Shown here one piece after another: positions 51,340-62,273 of a stretch of DNA of 64,000 nt. The notes beneath the pieces are model-generated. The model did no database searches, was not told the origin of the DNA, and saw only the letters and a list, made by a program, of their open reading frames with translations. Origin of the DNA: Mesostigma viride (lineage: Eukaryota > Streptophyta > Mesostigmatophyceae > Mesostigmatales > Mesostigmataceae); contig RPFO01000406.1 in NCBI GenBank assembly GCA_009746045.1, positions 1,332,030 through 1,396,029 of the forward strand, given 5' to 3'. Each line of letters begins with the position of its first letter. Positions within the stretch are counted from its first letter, which is position 1. Both the position numbers and the translations under genes were made by a program.

Positions 51340-52425
51340 CTCATGTGGGGGGTGGCTGGCATGCATGCGTGCATGTGGGGGGGGGCTGGCATGCGTGCGT
51401 GAGTGTGTGGGGTGGCTGGCATGCGTGCGTGGTTTTTTGGGGTGGCTGGCATGCATGCATGCATGCATGTGGGGGGGGGCTTGCATGCGCATGCGTTGGT
51501 TTGTGGGGGGGCTGCCATGCGTGCGTGGGTGTGGGGGGGGGCTGCCATGCGTGCGTGGGTGTGGGGGGGGGCTGGCATCCGTGCGTGGCCGGGTGTGGGA
51601 GGGGCTGGCATCAGTGCGTGCGTGTGTGTGTGGGGGGGGGCTGGCATGCGTGCGTGGCCGTGGGGGGGAGCTGCCATATGCATGCATGTGGGGCGGGGCG
51701 GGCTGCCATGCATGCGTGGGTGTGGGGGGTGGCTGGCATGCAGGCGTGTGTGTGTGTGGGGGTGGCTGGCATGCGTGCGTGGCCGTGGGGGGGAGCTGCC
51801 ATGCATGCATGTGGGGCGGGGCGGGCTGCCATGCATGCGTGGGTGTGGGGGGTGGCTGGCATGCAGGCGTGTGTGTGTGTGGGGGGGGCTGGCATGCGTG
51901 CGTGGCCGTGGGGGTGGCTGGCATGCGTGCGTGGGTTTGTGGAGGGGCTGGCATGCCTCCGTGGGTGTGTGGAGGGGCTGGCATGCATGCGTGGGTGAGG
52001 GGGGGAGCTGCCATGCATGCGTGCGTGTAGGGTGGGCTGGCATGCGTGCGTGGGTTCGTGGGGTGGCTGGCATGCATGCACGCGTGCATGTGGGGGGTGG
52101 CTGGCATGCATGCGTGCGTGTGGGGGGGGGCTGGCATGCGTGCGTGAGTGTGTGGGGTGGCTGGCATGCGTGCGTGGTTTTTTGGGGTGGCTGGCATGCA
52201 TGCATGCATGCCTGTGGGGGGGGGCTTGCATGCGTGCGTTGGTTTGTGGGGGGGCTGCCATGCGTGCGTTGCATGGTTTGTGGGGGGGCTGCCATGCGTG
52301 CGTGGGTGTGGGGGGGGCCTGGCATGCGTGCGTGGGTGTGGGGGGGGGCTGCCATGCGTGCGTGGGTGTGGGGGGGGGCTGGCATATGCGTGCGTGGGTG
52401 TGTGTGGGGGCAGGCATAGACACAT
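51340..52425. repeat. G-rich minisatellite of about 28-30 bp units
   Basis: Roughly 37 degenerate units of the type GGGGGGGCTGGCATGCGTGC plus GTGGGTGTG. Larger blocks recur (51340-51540 resembles 52090-52330; 51650-51770 resembles 51770-51890), showing higher-order duplication. Because the unit has no stops in several frames, both strands give long artefactual frames (for example HTHARMPAPP repeats on the minus strand). No flanking gene structure supports translation. Confidence 0.9.
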
Positions 52426-52659
52426 TCACATCGGCATGGATAGGCATGCATGCTTTGGTTTAGTAGACCATACGTTAACTGCTGTATGCATGCATCGGGC
52501 AAACGAGTGAGAAACAAATCAGAACGCTGCTAACCAAGTGCTAACCAACTGGCCAGATATGCTTCGAATGCTTCACATCCTTCGTTTGGACAGAAACACC
52601 TGATTTTGACAGACACAGGTGCAGAACTAAATGGCAACACACATATGTATACACTAGAC

Positions 52660-53166
52660 TTACTGGGCTGTCTTGCCCTCCACCATCCTGGGCACCGCCT
52701 TTGCTGTCTTCTTGCCCGTCTTCATCTGTTGCACCCTGGCGGGATTCTTCAGCCACCCCCTGACGGTGTTGGGGTGAACGTCCTTCTCTGCGCACCACTT
52801 CGTAAAAAATCCGCGCTCCTGCATGCTGTCCTTGACCGCTACAAAGTCATCCACCAGTTTCACCTTCTCATCATTAGAGCGAAAGATGTGCTTCGTTCGC
52901 TTGCGCTTCATCGGGGCGGGGAGAGGCTTGTGCGGCGTGAACGCCTCCTTTGCGGCCTGCGCAGCGGCAGTCGTGTCTGCAGTGGCAGTCGCGTCTGCGG
53001 TGGCAGTCGTGTCTGCAGGCACGCCTCGCTCCGGCTCAGCACTGCCGGCAGCTGCCATTGCCGCCTGCAGAATGTCATCCCTCTTACCAGGGGATACCTG
53101 TCCCAGGAAACCCTTGACCCCCCTTACGATATCGGCATATCTTTCCCTCCACCCGACGTCGGACAT
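52660..53166 (-). CDS. Small nuclear-type protein with CENP-B/Psq-like helix-turn-helix
   Basis: An intronless 168-residue frame, ATG at 53166 to stop at 52660. The N-terminal about 35 residues look helical (MSDVGWRERYADIVRGVKGF). Residues about 36-75 are an Ala/Thr/Asp low-complexity linker encoded by a 30-bp repeat. PMKRKRTK (about 85-92) is a likely nuclear localisation signal. Residues about 93-145 (DEKVKLVDDFVAVKDSMQER, then FFTKWCAEKDVHPNTVRGWL) fit the first helix-turn-helix of CENP-B/pogo/Psq-type proteins. The basic tail is KTGKKTAKAVPR. It lacks a DDE domain, so it is either a lone DNA-binding protein or a remnant of a transposase. Its upstream region (53.27-53.63 kb) is full of TTAGT/ACTAA motifs. 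The function is unknown. Confidence 0.65.
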   Translation of the reverse strand: MSDVGWRERYADIVRGVKGFLGQVSPGKRDDILQAAMAAAGSAEPERGVPADTTATADATATADTTAAAQAAKEAFTPHKPLPAPMKRKRTKHIFRSNDEKVKLVDDFVAVKDSMQERGFFTKWCAEKDVHPNTVRGWLKNPARVQQMKTGKKTAKAVPRMVEGKTAQ

Positions 53167-53269
53167 TATTTTGTTGCCGCCAGTTAATTGCAACCACACT
53201 ATTGATTATTGTTTATCAGCCACAAAAAAACGTCTACTCGCTTGCGGTGGCCATCGCTGCATGCACGCA

Positions 53270-53630
53270 GCACTAAAGGACGCATGCACAATATGTAACA
53301 GGCTGGCATTAGTGATCGACGCTGGAGTTCGCTTCGTTAGTGCCAGAATCGCTTCGTTAGTGCCAGAATCGCTTCTTTAGTGTGAATTTGCTTCATTAGT
53401 ACAATGAATTCGGCTCGTTAGTCTTACATCATTCAATGTGCTAATCATGCGAACGGTTAGTACGTTACGTCCACTAATGACTCGGGTCTGACTAAAGTCA
53501 CTGAAGTCGAAAACCCCCAAATTCGACAGATTAGTACGAGTATCCGATCGGACCCGGGATCGCAATCTCGAATCGTTATAGTACAATCGACTGTACTAAT
53601 CTACCGAATTAGTGAAATCACTAAGGAAGT
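53270..53630. promoter_or_regulatory. TTAGT/ACTAA motif array upstream of the HTH gene
   Basis: Nine TTAGT (53309, 53337, 53357, 53377, 53396, 53418, 53457, 53531, 53609) and five ACTAA (near 53272, 53473, 53491, 53595, 53620). Five in the middle are spaced 19-22 bp, two to helical turns, two of them within a perfect 20-bp repeat GTTAGTGCCAGAATCGCTTC. The array begins about 100 bp above the ATG of the minus-strand helix-turn-helix gene. Confidence 0.55.
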
Positions 53631-53925
53631 CAGCTGTACGCGGTGCACGGCCCGTCGACACAAAGCTTACTCGCCGGGGAGATACAACCTCGCGGGGGCG
53701 GCTGGACAACAAGCAAGAGTTCTGTAAGCTACCCTCTGACACCCCATTTCACAAATGGGTACCTGCCACCTTCTGTCTGTCATTTGCTGCCTGAATGTGA
53801 TGAGTTGGACTGGGAGTACGTGTGCATTTGACATGACCCTGTCACACATGCTCACAGACCCCTCCATAGCTTCTCTCAGTGCAGCAACAGAAAATTAAGG
53901 TCAAGAAGACAACCTTGAATTAAGG

Positions 53926-53988
53926 TAATCACGTATGGTAATCACGTATGGTAATCACGTATGGTAATCACGTATGGTAATCACGGAT
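53926..53988. repeat. 13-bp tandem repeat
   Basis: About five copies of GGTAATCACGTAT head to tail, just left of the tRNA-like SINE copy at 53.98 kb. Confidence 0.9.
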
Positions 53989-54180
53989 GACTGTAGGTGT
54001 CAGTTGGCGATGCCCTAGGATCCGGAGACGTCCGTCCTATAGCCAGCAAAATTGGTGCGAGAGGTCCCCAGTTCGATTCCGGCCTGGATTCATTTGCAGA
54101 TCGTGTTTTTCCGCGTTTTCCGCGGACCGGCACTGAACGCAAATGGTTTTCACCTTTGCGGCGTGCCAAATCAGAACGTA
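53985..54180 (+). mobile_element. tRNA-like SINE, copy 1
   Basis: About 195 bp closely repeated at 55391-55590. It contains AGTTCGATTCC, a good RNA polymerase III B-box, near 54070, and TTGGCGATGCCC as a weak A-box near 54003. It ends AATGGTTTTCACCTTTGCGG, CGTGCCAAATCAGAAC. A third partial copy of this end is at 55143-55180. I could not fold a convincing functional tRNA. Confidence 0.5.
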
Positions 54181-54509
54181 TGGTGCTCTGGCAGAGCAAC
54201 TTCACAAAGACAGGGGCCATGAGGCTGTTGCTGAACGGCTAGCCAATAAAATAGAAGGCCGTGAGCTGGAGCAAGCGTGTGCAGGCATGTACGTAAGCAC
54301 TGTGAGCAATGTCAGCTGTATGCTCCCAAAGCCTCCCATACCCGCAGGAAATGGCATGTGGCCACAGTAGTTTTCAGACACTTGTCTGTGAAGCCACTGG
54401 TCTTGAAAGTTGGAAAGTGTGCTGTGTTATTCAAATTTGAATAAATTTTTGAGACACTTGTTGGATGACTATGGAATTATGTGGCTCAAAGCATCCACCT
54501 CACTTAGTC

Positions 54510-55055
54510 GCGGGAGGCTACTGATCGCGCCCGCCGCGAGAGTCGAGTGATGCAGCGTCGTTTCCCCCAGGAGCCAGGGGAGACGTCAACCTCTCTTGCC
54601 GACGAGCTCAAGAACACTTGAGCTTCTTACCCTCATGGGGCCCTTGGCATGCAGGCCAAGTAACACGTACTGCGTGGGTGCCACCGCCTTCCTCACTAAC
54701 GGGACAAGGCGGCTCAGCTCCTGGCCCACCAGTCCTGCATGCTCACCTCCCACTCGATCCACGGAGGATAAGTGGTTACTCTCTCGTCGCAAGCGGTTGC
54801 ACGACTTCACCTGGACGCTGGATGACGGCCTGACCCCCGCTCAACAGCAGCAGTGACGCGACCTGTGGCCGGAATATGTCCTCCGCCACAAGCGAGCCTC
54901 CCCAGAAGCCCGGCCCAAGGCCGGTCTACTGGAGGGTCGGGATCGACCTGCATGATGATCAACCACAAGATGTGGACGCTGTTACGTCGCGATACACCAC
55001 CGCCTCCTCGCCCACGACCTACCAAGGAACCTCGCCTAATCCTACCTAAGCTATA
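54510..55055 (+). mobile_element. Degenerate ORF1-only LINE derivative, copy 4
   Basis: Reads like 25040-25474 with many indels: CGCGAGAGTCGAGTGATGCAG, SRRKRLHDFTWTLDD (about 54780-54830) and a terminal block ending ATGATCAACCACAAGATGTG (about 54953). Frames are broken throughout. Confidence 0.65.
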
Positions 55056-55390
55056 GTGAGGCCGCCAGCTACTGAGGAGCTACACTGTGCGAAAGTCGGA
55101 CGCGACGATTCAGATCTCAATGCATTTACATATGTAATGCAAATTATGGTTTTCACCTTTGCGGCGTGCCAAATCAGAATATACGCTTGGCTGATCTCGA
55201 TAGTACCGGCTACGCCCCCTTCTAATAAAGAAGGTTCCAGCCGTGTTCAGCCCGTCTCACGTTGCGAGACCGAACAAGTCTCGCGTGCAGACACGTGTGT
55301 AGTACTCCTACACACACAGATCTCGAATGATTTATCTAGTACCAAATCCGAAAGGCTTGCATCACTCCCCGGAAAGGAGTCTGAACTTTT

Positions 55391-55590
55391 GCGGATGACT
55401 GTAGGTGTAAGTTGGCGATGCCCTAGGATCCGGAGACGTCCGTCCTTTAGTCAGCGAAAGTTGGTGTGAGAGGTCCTCAGTTCGATTCCGGTCGGATTCA
55501 TTTGCAGATCGCGTTTTCCGCGTTTTCCGCGGACCGGCACTGAACGCAAATGGTTTTCACCTTTGCGGCGTGCCAAATCAGAACATATGT
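55391..55590 (+). mobile_element. tRNA-like SINE, copy 2
   Basis: Matches 53985-54180 with scattered substitutions and a few small indels, with the B-box AGTTCGATTCC near 55478. It is followed by ACAACCAGCGCAGGCCAGAAA, a short repeat also seen at about 20277 and, inverted, at 51124. Confidence 0.5.
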
Positions 55591-55639
55591 ATCAAGGAGA
55601 CAACCAGCGCAGGCCAGAAATTGGGAGAATCCGGACCAT

Positions 55640-56786
55640 GGTAGCTCGAGCCTGCCGTTATCTTGTCCGCGTGTTCGAGTCGATCGTATGTATAACTGTA
55701 ATATGCCATAAACCAGATATGCCGTGACCAATGCAATTCAGGATATTACGAAGGAAACACCTAACGAGCCATGACCCAAGCTAATATGTGTTACATCCAA
55801 TCCATAACACACGCCGAGTGCCAACACGAGGGGTAGAACGTGCATAAATGAGTCCAACAACGGCCAAACAGGCTCGGGCCGACACTGGCCCTCGCACGAG
55901 GGAACCACGCTGGTCCACTACATCTACACACAGGACCACTACTACTAAAGTGCACAGCGTGGCGCAACTGCACCGAACTACAGTACTGCACAATTTCCAC
56001 GTCACAGGACCGGGTAACCACTGGCCAAAGGTCCTAACTACACGTAAGCATAGGAAAGCCCACAGTCGTAACCACGGACTGTTCAGTCGGAATAACTGAG
56101 GCCACTGAAACGTAAGATCTACATTTACGGCGTAACTACCACAGATTGTTACGTGCCGTAACACCGGCTCCCCCCCCACAAAGGTAGGGAGCCCTCTCCC
56201 TACGTCCAGGGAGGAAACAAGGGGTAGGAAAAACCTAATAACGCACCAAACTATAACCCGACACAACAATCAACAAGCCACCCAAGGTCCACAGCATAAA
56301 TATGTTATTAACCGCGAATCCACCACCAAACGGTGCAGGGCTACCAGTCACCAGACGCGACAGGATCCCTGACTGCCTTGCGTGAAGCATGGCCGCGAGA
56401 GGGACGGCACTTAGAGGCAGGAAAGTGTAGGAAACAATATTCACACCGGCCAAGGGCAAAGGATGACCAACCAACTGGTCAGGCACAGAGGGCGACTCTA
56501 TATACCGGAGGGACAACACCCTCAGGTCGGGCCTAGGGCCCTCTATCTACTTGCCATCTGTCTGGAAGGTACCGTGCGTGGCCATCAGAACATCCAGGTA
56601 CGCATGGTAATGAGCTACATCATCAGCATTGTCATGTCGGTCGACCGTGAGAAACACATCCGCCCACACGCCATCTGGAAACAGGCCCAGGAACGCCCAG
56701 TAGTAGCGGTGCTGCGCAAGGACGACCTGGCCCCGGGCCCAGTCGAGGAAGCCGCAGGCGAACAGACGGGGCCTGTCTGGACCATG
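55640..56786 (-). mobile_element. Diverged Gypsy 3' fragment (unknown-ORF end plus LTR)
   Basis: On the minus strand from 56786: the C-terminus of the unknown Gypsy ORF, stop at 56547-56549, a spacer conserved with 43903-43970 (GGGTGTTGTCCCTCCGGTAT), the polypurine tract, then an LTR starting TGTTACGGCACGTAACA at 56163. The LTR is clearly related to the 25.87-kb LTR but diverged, and fades out near 55640. This is an older relative of the nested Gypsy element. Confidence 0.8.
56547..56786 (-). pseudogene. C-terminal fragment of the Gypsy downstream ORF
   Basis: About 75 codons ending FQTDGK-stop. They align without gaps to the end of the ORF at 43690-43902: [58 protein letters not shown]. By my count over about 69 codons, roughly 27 differ only synonymously and about 8 change the residue, mostly conservatively, which indicates past purifying selection on the protein. 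Confidence 0.8.
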
Positions 56787-56910
56787 GGGTAGCCCTAATG
56801 CATCCGTAGTCGGCTTTTGCTATGTCGAAGCTTATTGCACCCACAGTAGTTTCTAGACTCCCCCAGTGATGCTCATGGTTTAATTGAACCTGTGGCCTGC
56901 CTTTACAGGC

Positions 56911-57040
<130 letters not shown>

Positions 57041-57142
57041 AGGTCCCATGCCCCCTTCCTGCTGTGCAGCAAACAGGGATCATGACAAGTACCTACCCAA
57101 AAGTTGGTACCCCGTGACTCTCCCAGTGGAGGCCTGCGTGCG

Positions 57143-57709
57143 AATGAATGAATGAATGAATGAATGAATGAATGGATGGATGGATGGATGGATGGATGGA
57201 TGGATGGATGGATGGATGGATGGAATTGGATGGATGGATGGATGGATGGATGGATGGATGGATGGATGGATGGATGGATGGATGGATGGATGGATGGATG
57301 GATGGATGGATGGATGGATGGATGGATGGATGGATGGATGGATGGATGGATGGATGGATGGATGGATGGATGGATGGAATTGGATGGATGGAATTGGATG
57401 GATGGATGGATGGATGGATGGATGGATGGATGGATGGATGGATGGATGGATGGATGGATGGATGGATGGATGGATGGATGGATGGATGGATGGATGGATG
57501 GATGGATGGATGGATGGATGGATGGATGGATGGATGGATGGCTGGCTGGCTGGCTGGATGGATGGATGGATGGATGGATGGATGGATGGATGGATGGATG
57601 GATGGATGGATGGATGGATGGATGGATGGATGGATGGATGGATGGATGGATGGATGGATGGATGGATGGATGGATGGATGGATGAATGAATGAATGAATG
57701 AATGAATGA
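57143..57709. repeat. (AATG)n-(ATGG)n compound microsatellite
   Basis: About 140 tetranucleotide units, AATG at both edges and ATGG inside, with short interruptions (GGAATTGG, GGCTGGCT). It follows a LINE-like 3' hairpin (about 57111-57135) and so may be an expanded element tail. Confidence 0.95.
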
Positions 57710-58062
57710 TGCAGACGATCTTTGTCTGTTTGTTTCACTTTCGTGTAGTTATTTTTCTAATGAGATTAGCCTAGTACTCTGTGGCATGCCTAAGCGCATA
57801 AAACGCACGTACGTACCTTCTTTCTATCACAGCGCAGTATGGCAGGTGAGGAGTGTGCACGATGTTAGACAAGTAAGGGACACTTCGTGCCAGTGTTTTC
57901 TCCAAGAGCAGTGCCTAAGTACCAGTCCTCTACGGCTTTCGTGAGCGCTCCATAATCCGTACCGCTATCAAGCTCCCAACATACTGGTGGCAATACCAGC
58001 ATTTGTCAGTGAGACCCAGACCCATCAGCGCATGGGCCACTACAACAGGAAGCTCATCCCAA
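57710..58062. other. Intergenic, 3' flank of NT5C3
   Basis: No gene is seen. 57710-57795 matches the target of the LINE-C insertion at 20310-20373 plus 21223-21240 (GATGCAGACGAT, CTAATGAGATTAG, GTGGCATGCC), so an older dispersed repeat is present here without the insertion. Confidence 0.45.
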
Positions 58063-61000
58063 TTACGCTGGGCTGGCGGCAATTATCTGTTTCACGACGT
58101 CATTAACAAACTCCAGCCCGCCATCGCCCAGCAAGACCACGTCAAATGCGTCGCGGTAGTTGGTGAGCTGCTTCTCGACGCGGGAGGGCGGCCCATTGAG
58201 GAACCCGACGGTGAGAAGGACGTCGAGGTCAGCGCCCTGCGTGGGGACAGGATGGGGAGGGCAAGGGAGGGGAGATTGTTCGTACAAATAAAAGCTGCCT
58301 CAATTAGCATCCCACATCTTACAAGGTCGCGCACACTCATACACGAATATACACATTCGCAGCATTCAGCATTTAAGCAGTTTTCTCCCTGTGTTTGTCT
58401 TGTTCGGCGTGTCCATATTCCATACATGCCCAATATCATGTGTTACGGCATGGCATGTCTGCCACAACCAGCGATCTAATCTAGAATCAAAGGGTGATTC
58501 CTGGAGTTATGGCGGGAGAGCGGTCACACCAGAGGTGCTCGAACTCTCAGAAACTCAGGACTGGCCGCATTGATCAGCCGTGTTGGCCACGCAAGCTTGC
58601 TCTTGGCACAAACCGTTTGCAGGTTAGGATCTGAATGCCAGACACTTGACCACAAACAAATTTAAATGAAATGCATGACTAGGCCTGCATGATTTACACA
58701 TTTGATGTCAACAAAGCAACACACCGGCATGCATGGCGCCCACCCCATCCCGTTAATTTTCATCCACCTGAGCGAGGCCATAACGCAGATCGTGCAGAGG
58801 CAGCCTTGTTGGGGTACCTTAATTGGTGTGGATCCTTGCCATGTCAAACATGTGCCGGTGGTATCATTATTATACACACATACATACTCACACATGCATA
58901 AACACACGATCGCACCTATGGTTGCAATCAGTAAACATTTTTGCGGCCCAAGCAAGAATCATCAGGAGTGTTCCTACCCAGAGGGAACGCGGGCGTGGGA
59001 TAATGCCCAACAGATATTAGATCTATGAATGTGGTTTTGATCCTTTCGCCCCTTTGTATGCTGATGGGCCGAAGGGGAGCGATCCCCGAAGTTCGTATTT
59101 TTTACCGAACCCAAACACCAATCACGGGCAAAAGGTCCACGCGTTTCCCTTCAAATGGACGGTCCGTGGAAAAACCCGACGCATCTCCGTCCGCGTACCG
59201 TGTGCCCGTGGCTTCCCTTGCACGAATCACTATGGCGCGCATGCATGCAACCTCAAGAGCTATGATGAAGCTATGGGACCCAACCCCTCCAGAACGAAGG
59301 TCCGCACAGCCTCGCCAAGCTCCCTCACCTGCGCCATCTGTAGATCCGACACCTGGTCTCCCAGCAATATGGCGGCCCGGTGCGCCTTTATGCTGTCAAA
59401 GTAGGGCAGCCCCTCTGCCGCGTGCTCGCTCTTGTTGAGGCAATGGACGAGGTTGTTGCCAAAGCGCAGCAGCGCGCCCGTGTCTGGGTCGAATATCATC
59501 TCGTTGGAAATGATGTGGGTGGAGGGGAAGAGGAGCTGGTGCTGGCGCAGCACCTCGTGGATAACATTAGCGATGCCGGCCGACAGCACGAGCACGGGGA
59601 CACCTGCCGACGTCACGGCGTTGCGGGTGCCAGGTCAACACCATGCCAAACAAGTCAATCAATGCAAGACAGGTGAGTCCATGGGGTGGATCGATGTCGC
59701 GGAAGGAGGGTACTGCCAACAACGTCACGGAGGCAAGGCCAGGGCACACGAGGGGCACGCGTTGGGCTAAACAACGCCCCGAACGCAGGGGAGAACATCC
59801 ATGCCCAGCCCTAAGTCCAAACAGGTGGAAGCGACATCGTCGTGCCACAGGGGTAGAGCCGTAACAAAGCCACGCGGTAAGATCCAAGAACGTCACGTGG
59901 CGTACATGCTGGCACAAAGGTGGAGGCGCCGATGGCAGGGCACCCATGTGGCGTAATGACGGGATGGATGGCACATGAGTGTAAGCACTAAGCAAAGACA
60001 ACAACCCATGCGGGTGGTGTAAATCCATGCAATGGGGGCGTGCACAAACTATTCGTGGAGGTGGGCGAACAAGGCATGCGGCATGCCTGCTCTAGGGTGA
60101 GAACGGTTGGTGCCCACTGGGGTGAGCAACCACGGACGTTTGTGCTGGAAAGAATGGGCAGGCACTGTCGATAGGTTTCCAGCAGAGAGCGACGGTGGCA
60201 CACACTGGGCGTGGCGACGATGGCACCGACCAAGGCCAGTGATGCGACCCCTGCCTAATGCTGGCACGGCACGGTCCATTGTGCGCATTTGTGCGATGTC
60301 CTCAGTGGCGCCCGCAACCAGCTGAAATAATACCATCGCGGGGCGACCACTTTCTTCATTGCTGCTGGGGACTGCCAGCAATGCCATTCATAAGCCAGCG
60401 CATACACCCCAGTGATCCAATTCAGCCCAGCCCACCCCCACCCCCAACATGCCCAATCGTCCATCGACCTGCCCTCCCCTGCCCCCCCCCCCCCCCCCCA
60501 ACCCCGGCTAGGGCGTACCCCATTTGTTCAGCTACCCCCCCCCTCCCCCCCCTCCCCCCCCCCCCCCCCCCCCCCCCCCCACACACAAGGGCATAACCCC
60601 ATTGTCCAGCAAAGCCCGCTTTCCGGCCCCCCCGCTGGCCGTACCCCATTTGTCGAGCAACCCCCCTTCCCCCCTCTCCGCCCCGAAGGCGTACCCCATT
60701 TATCGAGCAACCCGAGTAGCTCCTTGCATCCGTCCCTCAGATCCAACGGTGTCTGCTGCACCATGTCGGTCACCCAGCTGCGTTGGACGCCATACGCCAG
60801 GATAAGGTCGTGCGCTTTTGTCCACCACTCCACCATCAGCGGCGCCTTTTGGTCATCGGGCATGTCCGACATCTCAATTTCCTGCGTACAGTAAATCACA
60901 TAATAAATCAAGGAATTTAATACTGTAATCTTGAGGGATAATAAGCTTGTCGTCACAAACAAGGCACGTCTGACATCTCAATCTCCCGTGCACAGACTAG

Positions 61001-62273
61001 GAAAAAAAAATTGTAAAGAAAACTGTTAGGTTAAGATTGAGGGATGACAAGCTTGTCGTCACAGACAAGGAATGTTTGACATCTCCATCTCCCCCGCGCG
61101 CAGAAAAGAATAAGGCGTCAGGCACACAGGATATTAGGATTGTGGCCAGAGATGAAGAACAGTTCTTAAGAAACAGGAGAAAGCGCAAGACCGACCGCTC
61201 TCGGTGCCACATGGCGGCAATACATGCGATCGTGCTGCGAGTATCGTTACGTGCAAGTCAGCGACACAGGAGCGAGCCGAATGATGCTGGAGAGAAAGGT
61301 TGTGAGCGAGCCCGCCAGCCCAATGGGTGTGCTCATCCCACCCAAAGTGCTCAAAGCAGCATATGCTGCAGCAAGCTGACCCTGCACCTCCTGCAAGGCA
61401 GCCATGCGCGCTAGCTATAGCCCACTCCTTGCAGCCATAGTAATCCACCACAACCACGTCCTCGCATGCGCACTAGCCCACTCATTGCGATGATGTTCCA
61501 CCGTGACCATGTCCTCACATGATAGTGTTCGAAGAGCGCCTGCGCCTTTCCCCTGTATGCGTCAGGGAACCCGCGGTACTGCTCGAAGACAGCTGCGTGG
61601 ACATGGGCACGTAGAGCAGGCGAAGAAACAGTTAGGAACAGCTCAATCACGGCTGCGTGGTGGTGGGCACGCACGGGTAGTGAAGGAGGCCATGTGGATG
61701 GAGCATACAAGTACACGTGGATAACAATAAAATGGTATCCCAGACACTCACATTGTTTGTTGCGTGAACTTGGCCACCCATTTCCAGACTGCGCCATATG
61801 TCACGTAGCCTACGACCATTCAAACGAATCCACCGGGACTCTATCTGCCTTTCACCGGACATGATTTTTCTAGCCGGCCAGCGGCGAGAATTCACGACTG
61901 CCAATAACACTTATCCGCCACTACAGCTGAACATGCGGCCGTATATGCGAGCCGACGACACGCCAAAAAAATCGACGTACGCTAGCAAGACTGGAAATGA
62001 GAACAAGGAGGGTCACAGCTGCCGTAACGACCCGGATACCAGCGATACCGCCTAGTGGACACCAGCTCCGTCGTTAGGTGCGTGCGTCTAGCTGAGCACG
62101 CTGTCAGAATTACCATGGCATGATGCATTCTTCGTGCCGTCCCTTCTGTTGTAGGTAGTCAAAGTTGCGTCAAAATCAGCAATTATTTGCAACTTGGAGA
62201 TGCCCGCCTCCATCAACTTCTTCATCTTCGCGTCGAACTCTTTCCCCTTGTAAATCGTGTTGCCTGCATCCAT
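58063..62273 (-). CDS. NT5C3: Cytosolic 5'-nucleotidase III (pyrimidine 5'-nucleotidase family)
   Basis: Five exons, read downwards: 62273-62114, 61592-61519, 60881-60695, 59603-59329, 58236-58063; 870 nt, 289 aa. All introns are GT-AG and all phases close. A HAD-superfamily phosphatase that removes phosphate from pyrimidine (and in some members 7-methyl-GMP) nucleoside monophosphates in the cytosol. Motif I is DFDATLT (nucleophile Asp33, general acid Asp35). Motif II is VLSAG (Ser148). Motif IV is LLGDQVSDLQMA (Asp223, Asp227). Family signatures are MVEWWTKAHDL in exon 3, YFDSIKAHRAAILL in exon 4 and LLTVGFLNGP at the C-terminus. The length is close to animal and plant NT5C3. The ATG at 62273 has a good context (ACCATGG). 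An in-frame ATG at 62384 would add 37 residues, perhaps a targeting sequence. The edges of exon 3 are repeated in the neighbouring introns. Confidence 0.92.
60480..60720 (-). repeat. NT5C3: Repeats of the exon-3 donor region in NT5C3 intron 3
   Basis: The last exon-3 bases and donor, TTGCTCGATAAATGGG/GTACGCC (60694-60716), recur downstream as TTGCTCGACAAATGGGGTACGG (about 60635-60660), CTTTGCTGGACAATGGGGTT (about 60595-60615) and AGCTGAACAAATGGGGTACG (about 60513-60533), separated by G-rich runs. Each keeps a GGGGT or GGGGTAC donor-like core. Confidence 0.75.
60860..61110 (-). repeat. NT5C3: About 103-bp tandem repeats of the exon-3 acceptor region
   Basis: The exon-3 start, GAAATTGAGATGTCGGACAT (60862-60881), recurs upstream as GGGAGATTGAGATGTCAGAC (about 60970-60990) and GGAGATGGAGATGTCAAACA (about 61075-61095). 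All are preceded by CGCAG/CACGGG-type sequence and followed by TTGT..GTGACGACAAGCTT. The period is about 103 bp. Confidence 0.7.

Noticed and set aside
51261-52517. Long frame encoding HTHARMPAPP-type repeats, 418 codons on the minus strand
   Set aside because: The repeat unit lacks stops in several frames on both strands, so length is no evidence; codon pattern follows the DNA repeat and no gene structure surrounds it.
57164-57693. WMDG/HPSI repeat proteins
   Set aside because: Translation of a tetranucleotide microsatellite; open in all frames by composition.
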